This document shows positions 1 to 7,682 of a DNA stretch of 64,000 bases, one piece after another. The notes beneath the pieces are model-generated. The model was not told where the DNA came from, ran no database searches, and saw only the letters and a list, made by a program, of their open reading frames with translations. The DNA is taken from contig JAMOZY010000001.1 of NCBI GenBank assembly GCA_023667695.1, positions 62,001 to 126,000 of the forward strand. Reading direction: 5' to 3'. Position numbers and translations under genes: made by a program. This DNA comes from Clostridium sp. (GTDB lineage Bacteria; Bacillota; Clostridia; Lachnospirales; Lachnospiraceae). Positions within the stretch are counted from its first letter, which is position 1. Each line of letters begins with the position of its first letter.

Positions 1-1
1 T

Positions 2-160
2 CGGTATAATTCCTCGGTAACGGATGAAGAGAATAGTTGTGGTTATATAGCTGGGAAAGCAGAAGGCACCTTTGGTATGAAGAATGAATATTTATATAGT
101 GTCCGTGGGGATTTGGAAACCAGAGTGATATACGAAATAATGTTGAAAGTAGATGAATAA
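2..160 (+). CDS. 3' end of an unknown protein (partial)
   Basis: An open frame enters from the left edge and ends at TAA 158-160, giving the last 52 residues of a protein. The tail reads as a plausible soluble protein (ends RVIYEIMLKVDE), with a single Cys and no membrane segment. I do not recognise the family. A strong terminator-like hairpin starts six bases after the stop, which supports this being a real gene end. The start lies outside the window. Confidence 0.55.
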   Translation, partial: RYNSSVTDEENSCGYIAGKAEGTFGMKNEYLYSVRGDLETRVIYEIMLKVDE

Positions 161-165
161 TGCAG

Positions 166-246
166 AATACAGCTTTGCCGTTCATGCCCCGCAGCTTGCT
201 GCGGGGCATTTGACTCTTAACGATAGAATGGCAAAGCTGTATTTTT
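166..246 (+). terminator. Nested double hairpin ending in a T run
   Basis: A perfect 14-bp outer stem (166-179 with 230-243) encloses a perfect 11-bp GC-rich inner hairpin (184-194 with 199-209, loop CTTG). The outer stem runs into T242-T246. It sits directly after the partial gene at the left edge, so it is most simply its Rho-independent terminator. The two-stem layout is more elaborate than usual. Confidence 0.7.
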
Positions 247-328
247 GTTTGTTAATAAAATGTTAAATGTATTTGTGTATTATCCGGTTAGAGTTTTGAT
301 GTTCAGTGATTCGGGGAGGCGAAGCGGG

Positions 329-1075
329 ATGTTTCAAAAAGAGGTACTAAAAAAAGAGGATGCAGCATTTAAGAAGGAAGAACGAATCGAAAATGAACAT
401 TTGGGTATCCGGATGTCTCTGGATTCCAATGATGTGAGGGTCGTACAGTGCATAAAGCTGTCACCCCGGCAGATTCAGGCAATGGTTCGGGAACGGATTG
501 TAAAGAGAATCAATTATTCTGAGCTTGCAATGAAAATTCTTCAAGAGTGTATTCCAGAGGCGGATTATATAAGTTTTTTATATTATTATCTAAAGGATGA
601 ATTGGATAAGATAAATATGGCTTCCTTTAGCTCTGCTGAGGAGATAGAAGAGAATTACAATATGCTTTTGGAAAGGCTAAATCATTATATTGATGAAAAT
701 TGGCCGCAGCTTTTAAGAAAGATTCAAACAGAACTGAATGCTATAAGATATGCCGATAGGGATGTGGAGGTAGAAGAAACAGAAGAATTAATCGTGTATC
801 ATATTATCTATCATACAGAGGAATTAAGGGCATTCTGTGAGGCGGATTCAGAGATTATGGGAACGATTCATAATTTAAGCAACAATTATCATAGAACACC
901 ACAGCGGGAAAGAATTGATGGACGGCTGGTATTGCATCAGCATGTTACAAATAGAACTGCAATCGCTTTTTGTAAAAACGGTAATGATACGATAGAAATT
1001 ATGGCATATGGTGAGAAAAGCGATAGCGCCCAAAAGGGAAGCGGCGGATATAAATGGGATGAAAAACCAAAGTAA
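329..1075 (+). CDS. Unknown 248-aa protein
   Basis: I do not recognise this family. The frame is open from 245, but ATG 329 is the better start: GGGGAGG at 313-319 lies nine bases upstream, and the extra N-terminal stretch would overlap the preceding terminator. The protein is soluble, charged and mostly helical by composition, with no signal peptide or membrane segment. The middle (about residues 40-150) is rich in Glu, Leu and Tyr; the C-terminal 60 residues (HNLSNNYHRTPQRERIDGR onward) look less helical and end in a Ser/Gly/Lys-rich tail. It appears to be a single-gene unit between the nested terminator and the promoter at 1151. Function unknown. Confidence 0.6.
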   Translation: MFQKEVLKKEDAAFKKEERIENEHLGIRMSLDSNDVRVVQCIKLSPRQIQAMVRERIVKRINYSELAMKILQECIPEADYISFLYYYLKDELDKINMASFSSAEEIEENYNMLLERLNHYIDENWPQLLRKIQTELNAIRYADRDVEVEETEELIVYHIIYHTEELRAFCEADSEIMGTIHNLSNNYHRTPQRERIDGRLVLHQHVTNRTAIAFCKNGNDTIEIMAYGEKSDSAQKGSGGYKWDEKPK

Positions 1076-1150
1076 TACCATTGGATGTTAAGGATGGGAA
1101 CCAAAGGAGACGCCAGGACCCTGGAAGCAAAGGAATAGTTTTGAAAATAT

Positions 1151-1180
1151 TTGACAATAGAATGACAGCAGTTGTATATT
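1151..1180 (+). promoter_or_regulatory. Sigma-A-type promoter ahead of the metal genes
   Basis: TTGACA at 1151-1156 and TATATT at 1175-1180, spacer 18. It would start transcription near 1187, just before the hairpin at 1193-1217, and drive the HMA and ZIP genes. Confidence 0.55.
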
Positions 1181-1192
1181 GTAATTAAGTTA

Positions 1193-1217
1193 GCGGCTTC
1201 TAACAAACAGAAGCCGC
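1193..1217 (+). promoter_or_regulatory. Leader hairpin in the 5' UTR of the metal genes
   Basis: Perfect 9-bp stem (1193-1201 with 1209-1217), 7-base loop AACAAAC. It is followed by ATATATTAG rather than a T run, so it is a weak terminator at best. It lies just downstream of the predicted start site of the 1151 promoter. It could be an RNA-stabilising or regulatory leader, or the end of an upstream transcript. Confidence 0.4.
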
Positions 1218-1288
1218 ATATATTAGAATCAAAGGTTAGATACTACGAATGAAAATTAGTTGCATGATTATAAGAAAGGGTGTGTGTT

Positions 1289-1546
1289 ATGGTTAAGATT
1301 ACAATGCAGATAGAAGGCATGGCATGTGGTATGTGCGAGGCGCATGTGAATGATGCAGTCCGGAATGCCTTTTCGGTGAAAAAAGTAACGAGTTCCCATA
1401 CAAAGCAACAGACGGTTATTATTGTGGAGCAGGATATTCCGGAGCAGGAGCTGAAGGATGTAGTGGCAAAGGCAGGCTATGACGCGGTAGCTATCAGCTG
1501 TGAGCCTTATGAGAAGAAGGGCCTGTTTGCCGCATTGAAGGAGTAA
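1289..1546 (+). CDS. Heavy-metal-associated (HMA/CopZ-like) protein
   Basis: An 85-aa ferredoxin-like HMA domain. The metal site GMACGMCEAH has Cys13 and Cys16 in the CxxC arrangement used by CopZ-type copper chaperones and the N-terminal domains of P-type ATPases to pass soft metals in the cytosol. ATG 1289 is preferred to the GTG at 1280, because that GTG sits in the AAAGGG ribosome binding site (1275-1280). The ZIP transporter starts four bases after the stop, so the two are co-transcribed from the promoter at 1151. The family binds Cu(I), Zn or Cd; the metal cannot be read from this sequence. The ZIP neighbour hints at a divalent metal, which is not the usual CopZ cargo. Confidence 0.85.
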   Translation: MVKITMQIEGMACGMCEAHVNDAVRNAFSVKKVTSSHTKQQTVIIVEQDIPEQELKDVVAKAGYDAVAISCEPYEKKGLFAALKE

Positions 1547-1550
1547 GGCT

Positions 1551-2333
1551 ATGCAGATACAGGTTTTTCAGGGAATATTGATTCCATTTCTCGGAACGGC
1601 CCTTGGCTCCGCCTGCGTGCTGTTCATGAAGAATAAGTTGAATCCTCTGGTGCAGCGGGCATTGACCGGCTTTGCAGCAGGCGTTATGGTAGCTGCCTCC
1701 ATCTGGAGCCTGTTGGTTCCGGCGATGGAACAGTCTGCGGCTATGGGAACGTGGGCGTTTATACCTGCTGTAGCTGGTTTTTGGATTGGTATTCTTTTTC
1801 TGTTGGTTTTGGACCGGACGGTTCCCCATCTGCATATGAATAGCAGTAAGGCAGAGGGACCAAAAAGCAACCTACAGAAAACAACCATGCTGGTGCTTGC
1901 AGTAACCCTTCACAATCTGCCGGAGGGCATGGCGGTAGGTGTGGTCTATGCCGGATGGCTTTCCGGAAATGCGGGGATTACTGCCATGGGTGCCTTGGCG
2001 CTTTCCCTGGGGATTGCCATACAGAATTTTCCAGAGGGCGCCATTATCTCTATGCCATTACGGGCGGAGGGTGTTAGCAAAGGAAGGGCATTTCTTTACG
2101 GAACGCTTTCCGGTGCAGTAGAGCCGGTGGGAGCCGTACTGACAATACTTGCAGCCGGCTATGTGGTTCCCTTTCTGCCCTACCTGTTAAGCTTTGCAGC
2201 CGGTGCTATGGTGTATGTAGTTGTAGAGGAGCTGATTCCGGAGATGTCAGAAGGAACACACTCGAACCTGGGTACGGTTCTGTTTGCAGCAGGCTTTACC
2301 GTTATGATGGCGTTGGATGTGGCTTTGGGATAG
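1551..2333 (+). CDS. ZIP-family metal transporter
   Basis: A 260-aa integral membrane protein with about eight hydrophobic segments. Two hallmark ZIP metal-site motifs are visible: HNLPEG around residues 121-126 (TM4) and QNFPEG around 158-163 (TM5). In ZIP proteins these His/Asn/Glu residues form the binuclear transport site for Zn2+, Fe2+ or Mn2+. Length and motifs fit the GufA/ZupT branch. The loop before TM4 has a short HLH stretch that could bind metal. It follows the HMA gene by four bases, so a shared metal-handling role is likely. Direction in this family is normally import to the cytosol. Confidence 0.9.
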   Translation: MQIQVFQGILIPFLGTALGSACVLFMKNKLNPLVQRALTGFAAGVMVAASIWSLLVPAMEQSAAMGTWAFIPAVAGFWIGILFLLVLDRTVPHLHMNSSKAEGPKSNLQKTTMLVLAVTLHNLPEGMAVGVVYAGWLSGNAGITAMGALALSLGIAIQNFPEGAIISMPLRAEGVSKGRAFLYGTLSGAVEPVGAVLTILAAGYVVPFLPYLLSFAAGAMVYVVVEELIPEMSEGTHSNLGTVLFAAGFTVMMALDVALG

Positions 2334-2364
2334 GCGTATGAGATAGAGAAACGAGGTTGAAGCG

Positions 2365-2985
2365 ATGAAGAAAAAAATATGGGATTTGTATGCACCAATC
2401 TATAAAAAGGCAATGCGTTCCGATTATAAGGCATATAAGCTTATGTACGAACGTATTCCAAGGGTTATCAAGGGGAAAGAGGTACTGGAGATTGCTACCG
2501 GTCCCGGATTATTGGCAAAGCATGTTGCGTATGCTGCAAAGAAGATGATTGCAACGGATTATTCGGAGGGAATGATTGCAGAGGCAAAAAAGGGAGAAAG
2601 TCCGGATAATCTGACATTTGAAGTTGCAGATGCACAGCAGCTTCCATTTGATGATAATTCCTTTGATGTAGTGTTGATTGCAAATGCACTTCATGTCATG
2701 CCTGAGCCGGAAAAAGCCCTTCAGGAGATTGACCGGGTATTAAAAAAGACCGGCATATTAATCGCTCCGAATTTCATTAATCATAAAGAGGGCGTTATCA
2801 GTAAAATATGGTCCGGAATACTGAAAGCTGCCGGAATAAAGTTTGAGCATCAATGGACCAGGAACGAGTATAAAGAATTTCTTGAAAAAAACGGTTGGAA
2901 GGTTAAGAATTGCAAGGAAATGAAGGCGCGCATTCCGATTGCTTATGTTGAGTGCGTGAGAAGGGAAGGAGAGGAAGACAGATGA
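2365..2985 (+). CDS. Class I SAM-dependent methyltransferase
   Basis: A 206-aa methyltransferase of the UbiE/Methyltransf_11 type. Motif I (VLEIATGPG, residues about 44-52) binds S-adenosylmethionine. An acidic DYSEGM loop follows, then the DAQQLPFDDNSFD motif and the ALHVMPEPEKAL post-motif helix. No membrane segment; cytoplasmic. Substrate unknown; close relatives are often annotated as acting on quinones, arsenite or small lipids, but the As(III)-binding Cys pattern is absent. Its stop overlaps the ATG of the next gene (ATGA), so translation is probably coupled with the membrane protein. Confidence 0.85.
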   Translation: MKKKIWDLYAPIYKKAMRSDYKAYKLMYERIPRVIKGKEVLEIATGPGLLAKHVAYAAKKMIATDYSEGMIAEAKKGESPDNLTFEVADAQQLPFDDNSFDVVLIANALHVMPEPEKALQEIDRVLKKTGILIAPNFINHKEGVISKIWSGILKAAGIKFEHQWTRNEYKEFLEKNGWKVKNCKEMKARIPIAYVECVRREGEEDR

Positions 2986-3707
2986 AACAGGAAGCTGTGC
3001 AACGGAAAAAAATAATCGTGGCTCTGCTTTGCGGGATGGCTGGCTGTGTCTGTATGTGCAGCGGAGACTGGTTGATGATGTACGGTGATACCACCTATTA
3101 TGGAGAGATATACTGGCTGACAGAGGGTGTAGCACAGATTTCAGCAGGAAGGAATCTGCTGTCTATGCTTGTGGCATTTCCGGCTGTTATCTTATATGGA
3201 ATCGGCTTGTTTGCTGTGGAGGAATTTATCAAAACGCCAAAGCAGAAGAAGGTTTATCATTATCTGACAGCCATCGGGATGCTGCCGTGGCTTTGCATTC
3301 ACCTATATGTAGTCATGGTGTTATATACCTTTGCCATGATGAGCCAGAACGGTTATGAACATGCGCTTCCTGTTGCGGAGTCCTTGTATACACAGTTTTC
3401 ACCAGTGGTTTTGATTGGCGAGGCGGTTATGGTACTGCCGTTTCTTTACTGGTTTTATCTGCAGATTGCCAGGAAAACGGTTTTTCCTCGAATAATGGCG
3501 TTTACAAATGTATTGATTATATATGGTGTTTTACGGTTGGTAAAGTCTTTTCTGCCGGATGTTCCTTTTCGGATTGGATTTGCAAATGGTCTGATGAGTG
3601 AGAGTATGTTTCTTTGGTTTGGGATTCTCCTGGTATGGAGTGCATTCGCAGAACACAATAGGATAGACAAGACAGGTGGGAAGGATGACAGAGATTTATC
3701 TGACTGA
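2982..3707 (+). CDS. Multi-pass membrane protein, unknown function
   Basis: A 241-aa protein with about seven hydrophobic segments (starting near residues 10-30, 50-75, 90-120 and 140-165). ATG 2982 is chosen because GAAGGAGAGG lies just upstream and it overlaps the methyltransferase stop in an ATGA junction; an upstream in-frame GTG at 2952 would extend far into that gene. The SGDWLMMYGD stretch at the end of TM1 and the overall pattern resemble the uncharacterised DUF6796 group, from memory only. The AraC regulator begins inside its 3' end, so the three genes form one translationally coupled unit. Function unknown. Confidence 0.7.
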   Translation: MKQEAVQRKKIIVALLCGMAGCVCMCSGDWLMMYGDTTYYGEIYWLTEGVAQISAGRNLLSMLVAFPAVILYGIGLFAVEEFIKTPKQKKVYHYLTAIGMLPWLCIHLYVVMVLYTFAMMSQNGYEHALPVAESLYTQFSPVVLIGEAVMVLPFLYWFYLQIARKTVFPRIMAFTNVLIIYGVLRLVKSFLPDVPFRIGFANGLMSESMFLWFGILLVWSAFAEHNRIDKTGGKDDRDLSD

Positions 3708-4425
3708 AAATCATTTATTATTGGAGGCAGGATACGGAAATCCGGAAATGCATAGGCATTCTGCCAGTCATATTCTGGTAGGCTTATGGGGAGAGATGCG
3801 TGTTATCACAGACAAAGAGGATGTAATATGTTCTGGTATCATTCTGCCGTCCGGAGCTGCTCATACGGTGGACAGTTTTGGAAAACCATTTCTGGTGTTT
3901 CTGTTTGATGTTACCTCTGTTGTCTCAAAGCAGATACGGAAGGTTACGGTATTAGAGAAAGAAACGGCGGAACATATTGCTTATTCCTATCGAATACTGG
4001 TGAAGGAAAACCCGGAAAAGGATTATAAGAGGTTTTTCTTAAATGTGATGAAGCTGCTTGGAATATGTGAAGTTGGCAGCAGGATTACCGATGAGAGAAT
4101 CACCAATGCCATGGATTTTGTAGAAGCACACATGCGGGAAACTATAACGGCAAAGGATGTGGCAGAGGCAGCCTGTCTGTCGGAGAGTCGGTTTTCCCAT
4201 TTGTTCCGGGAGCAGACGGGAATTGCTTTTTCAAGCTATCTGGTGTTTCGGAAGCTGTTTTTGGCTTATATGCTGATTGCGGACGGCGCTTCTATTACAG
4301 ATGCTTCTCTTGCAGCAGGATTTTCAAGCCCATCCCATTTTGCCACAGTAAATAAAAAGATGTTTGGTATTACAGCCAGAGACTTAAGCGGTGCTTACCG
4401 ACTGCATAAAATAGCAGATATTTAG
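3685..4425 (+). CDS. AraC-family transcriptional regulator
   Basis: A 246-aa regulator with an N-terminal cupin-like sensor half (HRHSASHILVGLWG near residue 18) and a C-terminal double helix-turn-helix AraC domain (about 145-245: RETITAKDVAEAACLSESRF, then the GFSSPSHFATVNKKMFG signature of the second HTH). ATG 3685 follows AGGTGG with short spacing; the GTG at 3676 would overlap that site. It overlaps the 3' end of the membrane-protein gene by 23 bases. It probably senses a small molecule and controls this unit or the adjacent hydrolase. Effector unknown. Confidence 0.88.
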   Translation: MTEIYLTENHLLLEAGYGNPEMHRHSASHILVGLWGEMRVITDKEDVICSGIILPSGAAHTVDSFGKPFLVFLFDVTSVVSKQIRKVTVLEKETAEHIAYSYRILVKENPEKDYKRFFLNVMKLLGICEVGSRITDERITNAMDFVEAHMRETITAKDVAEAACLSESRFSHLFREQTGIAFSSYLVFRKLFLAYMLIADGASITDASLAAGFSSPSHFATVNKKMFGITARDLSGAYRLHKIADI

Positions 4426-4534
4426 AAGTGAAGTAGAAACCAATCCTGTATGATAGAAATATGAGAATCAGAGGAAAAGATTGTGTGCTGTGGAAAAAAT
4501 TTTACAGCACATAAGGATACAGGAGGTTTGTCTT

Positions 4535-5701
4535 ATGGAATTTCATTTCAAAAAAGGTGTGTATAAGCTGAATGAGCAGAGTAATTTTGATTTCCAGCTC
4601 AATCGTGTGGTGATGTGGGACGGCGGTGATTTGGAGGAAATAAAAGCCGTAGGACCGAAGATTCAAACGAGTGAGGACTGGAAACGGGAGCTGATTGCCC
4701 TTGGAGATAAGGCGGTGTCGGAGGGACGGACCGAGAATGCCATTGCCTATTACCGGATGAGTGAGTTTTTTATGTATGACGGTGACCCGGATAAAAAGGC
4801 ATATTATGTGAAAGCAACGGAGATGTTCTACGATTATTATCAGTCTGTTTTTGACAGTGGTGAGGTGGCACGCTATGAAGTGCCTTATGAAGATATTTAC
4901 CTTCCGGTTATGCTGGCAAAGGCAAAGGGGGTGGAGAAGGATATCATTTTGCTCCATGGTGGAAATGACAGTTATTTTGAAGAATTGTTCCTGCCCATGC
5001 TGTATCTTGCAGAGCATGGATTTACCACCTATTTGTTCGAGGGTCCGGGGCAGGGTGGCGTCATGCGGGTGCAGGGAAAGCATTTTACCCACGAATGGGA
5101 ACGTCCGGTTAAAGCAATCCTGGATTTTTTTCATTTGGAGGATGTAACGATTATCGGCGCTTCTCTTGGCGGTATGCTGGCTCCCCGGGCGGCAGCCTTT
5201 GAAAAGCGGATTTCCAGAGTAATCGCCTGGAGTATTTTCCCGAATTTCCGGGATGTGATTCTTTCCGCGTCCAGTCCGGCGGATGGACGGCGGATGAAGC
5301 TGGCGAAATGGCTGCTGGACCATAAGTGCAGAGGAATCATCAATGCCGTATTTGACAGGCTGGCAAAAAAAGACGAGATGATTCGCTGGGGTCTGGAGCA
5401 TGGAAAATATGCCTACGAGGCAAAAGATGCCTATGGATATGCACAGAAGATGAATCAGTTTCAGATGATGAATATTGCAGATAAGATTACGCAGGATATG
5501 CTGATTGTTGGGGCAAATAAAGACCATTTTATTCCTTACACGATGGTTGGAGAGGAGATTGCGGCACTGAGCAATGTGCATTCTCTTACCTTTCGTTTAT
5601 TTACGGACAAGGAGGATGCCTGTAATCACTGCAATTGCGGAAATGTGAAGCTGACCTTTGATACATTTATGAACTGGATTATGCAGATGAAGAAGGAATG
5701 A
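4535..5701 (+). CDS. Alpha/beta hydrolase
   Basis: A 388-aa enzyme. The N-terminal 130 residues are helical (REL.ALGDKAVSEGRTENA, then MSEFFMYDGDPDKKAYY), followed by an alpha/beta hydrolase core. The nucleophile elbow is GASLGG with Ser210; an oxyanion-region HGGNDS lies near residue 145, a DHFIPY segment near 330 is a candidate for the acid, and the His in the CNHCNCG segment near 365 is the likely base. The layout resembles FrsA/dihydropseudooxynicotine-hydrolase-like proteins that carry a helical N-terminal domain. AGGAGG at 4521-4526 sets ATG 4535, rejecting a longer frame from 4481. It directly follows the AraC gene, so it may be its target. Substrate unknown. Confidence 0.85.
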   Translation: MEFHFKKGVYKLNEQSNFDFQLNRVVMWDGGDLEEIKAVGPKIQTSEDWKRELIALGDKAVSEGRTENAIAYYRMSEFFMYDGDPDKKAYYVKATEMFYDYYQSVFDSGEVARYEVPYEDIYLPVMLAKAKGVEKDIILLHGGNDSYFEELFLPMLYLAEHGFTTYLFEGPGQGGVMRVQGKHFTHEWERPVKAILDFFHLEDVTIIGASLGGMLAPRAAAFEKRISRVIAWSIFPNFRDVILSASSPADGRRMKLAKWLLDHKCRGIINAVFDRLAKKDEMIRWGLEHGKYAYEAKDAYGYAQKMNQFQMMNIADKITQDMLIVGANKDHFIPYTMVGEEIAALSNVHSLTFRLFTDKEDACNHCNCGNVKLTFDTFMNWIMQMKKE

Positions 5702-5826
5702 GATAAAATTCTATAAAATATTTAATTTTTAAATCACAATATTCTGGTTTACAAATAGTTAATTTGACGAAAGAATGCTATACTTTCCAATATATTAGAA
5801 AAAGAAATATATGGAAGGAGCAGAAT

Positions 5827-6045
5827 ATGAAGCGAGAAGATTATATTTCAGATAAAACAGTTGTTAAGCGTGCAAATGAAGCGGTAAGGATTGAATTAGA
5901 AAAGAATAAGGCATTAGGAGTTCCGGTGGTTATATATGACAGAGAAAGCCGGATTATATATCGGGAAAATGGTGATGGAACTCGAACAGAGGTAGAGAGA
6001 AAAACGAGAAAGGAGCGGTATAGTGAGCGGATTTCAAATTTCTAA
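5827..6045 (+). CDS. Small unknown protein (72 aa)
   Basis: A 72-aa charged cytosolic protein with AAGGAG upstream (5815-5820). The frame is open from 5764, but the strong ribosome binding site selects ATG 5827. The core ALGVPVVIYDRESRIIYREN looks like a small beta-hairpin module following a helix (KRANEAVRIELEKN); the C-terminus is Arg/Lys-rich. Similar short proteins are common and unannotated in gut bacteria, sometimes beside toxin genes, but no toxin partner is seen here. Function unknown. Confidence 0.55.
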   Translation: MKREDYISDKTVVKRANEAVRIELEKNKALGVPVVIYDRESRIIYRENGDGTRTEVERKTRKERYSERISNF

Positions 6046-6240
6046 CATGGAAAGAAAAAATTTGAATTAGGTAAATTGTAAATTAGCAAAACATCGTGAT
6101 GCCTTGCTATAACAAGCGGTTTATGTTAAGTTATAATTATAGAGATGCCGCCTTATAGAGCGAAGCGCTTATCAAGTAACAAGGCAGGTTAATAAACATA
6201 TAATGAATTCCCCAACAAATCGAAAGGATAACAGCACCCT

Positions 6241-7539
6241 ATGGCAACGATAATTTTGAGTATATTGGAAACGGCTGCAATCGCGATAAGCGGATTTCTG
6301 ATAAAGGAGTACTTGTTCTTAGAGCCGAATATGGAGCCGAAAAAGCAGCGGATTTTTTATCTTGCTTGTTTTGTTCTGGCAGGGATAACTCTGCCGACCC
6401 TTGGAAAGAATGCTGCATCGCTTGCGGTGCTGGCAGTGATAGGGCTGAATATCTGTCTTGAGCGAAAGAAGCATAAACTGTGCGGGTTGCTGCTGCTGAT
6501 ACCGATTCCGGGTATTATCAATGGGCTTTTTATTCCGCTGATGCTCGTTCCGTACCTGTTTGGAATGTCGGAGTTTTCGTCGTATATCTGTCAGTTTGTG
6601 ATTTACGGAATTTTTGCGGGAATGCTTTTGCTGTTTTATTTTAAAGGAAAAAATTGGCGCAGATGGTTTCATGAGAATATACAATACCGCAGACTGAGAA
6701 GGTCGGAGCTTAGCCTGCTGTGGGCGGTAGGAATCATCATGCTGATTTTTTCACAATATATAACGATTCAGATTGGGGCGGACAACGGCAGCATGCAGAC
6801 AAACAAAGGCTTCGTGTCGTTTATAGGAATCGCCGCAATTACGGCGCTTATCATGACGATAACGATAATCGTGCTGATTATGCAGGGCAACCAGCGTTCC
6901 TTTTACCACGAACGCGTATCTCATATGCAGTCAGGAATGATAGCGTTTATGGCGGAGGTCGTTGAAAGCCGCGACGACAACACGGGCGGTCACATAAAGC
7001 GCACCGCTGAATATGTTGAGTGCATAGCCAAAGAGCTGAAACGACGCGGCGTGTATGCCGATATCCTGACGGAGCAGTATCTTAACGATATGATAGTAGC
7101 CGCGCCTCTTCACGACATCGGCAAGATTCACATTCCCGACGCTGTCCTGAACAAGGCGGGGCGGCTGACGGACGAGGAGTTCGCAGTAATGAAGACTCAC
7201 ACGACGGTGGGCGAAAAACTCCTGAAAAATGCAAAGGAAGAGTTCGGCGAGTCGGCTTACCTGAACACCGCCATAGAAATGGCGGCATATCATCACGAGT
7301 GGTGGAATGGCAAGGGCTACCCTTATGGGATAAGCGGCGAGGATATCCCCTTGTGCGCGAGAATAATGGCGGTCGCCGATGTTTACGATGCTTTGATTTC
7401 GAAGCGCTGTTACAAAAGCGCAATGCCGATAGAAAAAGCCTGCGCGATAATCCGAGAGGAATCGGGAACGCACTTCGACCCGGAGGTAGTGGAAGCGTTT
7501 TTTGCCTCCGAGATTACCGGCTCCTCCGAACAAGGATGA
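6241..7539 (+). CDS. Membrane-anchored HD-GYP phosphodiesterase
   Basis: A 432-aa protein with seven or so N-terminal transmembrane segments (residues about 1-220) and a cytosolic HD-GYP domain (about 235-420). Catalytic residues are intact: His291-Asp292 (LHDIGK), a conserved His in MKTHTTVG, HH in AAYHHEW, and Gly359-Tyr360-Pro361 (GKGYP). HD-GYP proteins hydrolyse cyclic di-GMP or related cyclic dinucleotides, so this is probably a membrane-sensing signal-breakdown enzyme. Codon use differs visibly from neighbours: the 3' half is rich in CGC, GCG, GAC and AAC codons where the surroundings prefer CGG/AGA, GCA and GAT/AAT, suggesting transfer from a higher-GC Clostridia. The ribosome binding site (AAAGGA, 6223-6228) is weak and 12 bases away. 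Confidence 0.88.
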   Translation: MATIILSILETAAIAISGFLIKEYLFLEPNMEPKKQRIFYLACFVLAGITLPTLGKNAASLAVLAVIGLNICLERKKHKLCGLLLLIPIPGIINGLFIPLMLVPYLFGMSEFSSYICQFVIYGIFAGMLLLFYFKGKNWRRWFHENIQYRRLRRSELSLLWAVGIIMLIFSQYITIQIGADNGSMQTNKGFVSFIGIAAITALIMTITIIVLIMQGNQRSFYHERVSHMQSGMIAFMAEVVESRDDNTGGHIKRTAEYVECIAKELKRRGVYADILTEQYLNDMIVAAPLHDIGKIHIPDAVLNKAGRLTDEEFAVMKTHTTVGEKLLKNAKEEFGESAYLNTAIEMAAYHHEWWNGKGYPYGISGEDIPLCARIMAVADVYDALISKRCYKSAMPIEKACAIIREESGTHFDPEVVEAFFASEITGSSEQG

Positions 7540-7564
7540 TTAAATAAGTAAGATATTTATAAAA

Positions 7565-7609
7565 GGGGCTGCCACTTCACGAAATTTCATTCGTTAAAGC
7601 GACAGCCCC
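7565..7609 (-). terminator. Terminator for the minus-strand MATE/kinase gene
   Basis: GGGGCTG (7565-7571) pairs with CAGCCCC (7603-7609) around a partly self-complementary loop. Read on the minus strand the stem is followed by TTTTATAAAT. It lies between the convergent ends of the HD-GYP gene and the MATE gene; the T run favours the minus strand. Confidence 0.65.
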
Positions 7610-7644
7610 AGAGACGGTAAAAGACCATTATAGGACTTGAACAG

Positions 7645-7665
7645 GCCACCGGCTAAGCCGGTGGC
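7645..7665. terminator. Second hairpin between convergent genes
   Basis: Perfect 9-bp GC-rich stem (7645-7653 with 7657-7665) with a 3-base loop. There is no T run on either side, so it may only assist the neighbouring terminator or protect the 3' end of the minus-strand transcript. Confidence 0.45.
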
Positions 7666-7682
7666 TTGCTGTTCCCCTTGTA

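Noticed and set aside
4502-5581. A 359-aa minus-strand open frame opposite the alpha/beta hydrolase
   Set aside because: It is the antisense shadow of a clear hydrolase gene; its sequence is rich in His, Cys and Ile with no domain, and it lacks a ribosome binding site.
6046-6240. Cyclic-di-GMP riboswitch ahead of the HD-GYP gene
   Set aside because: Small hairpins are present (CTTG/CAAG near 6103-6116, AGCG/CGCT near 6161-6171), but the conserved core of neither c-di-GMP riboswitch class can be found.
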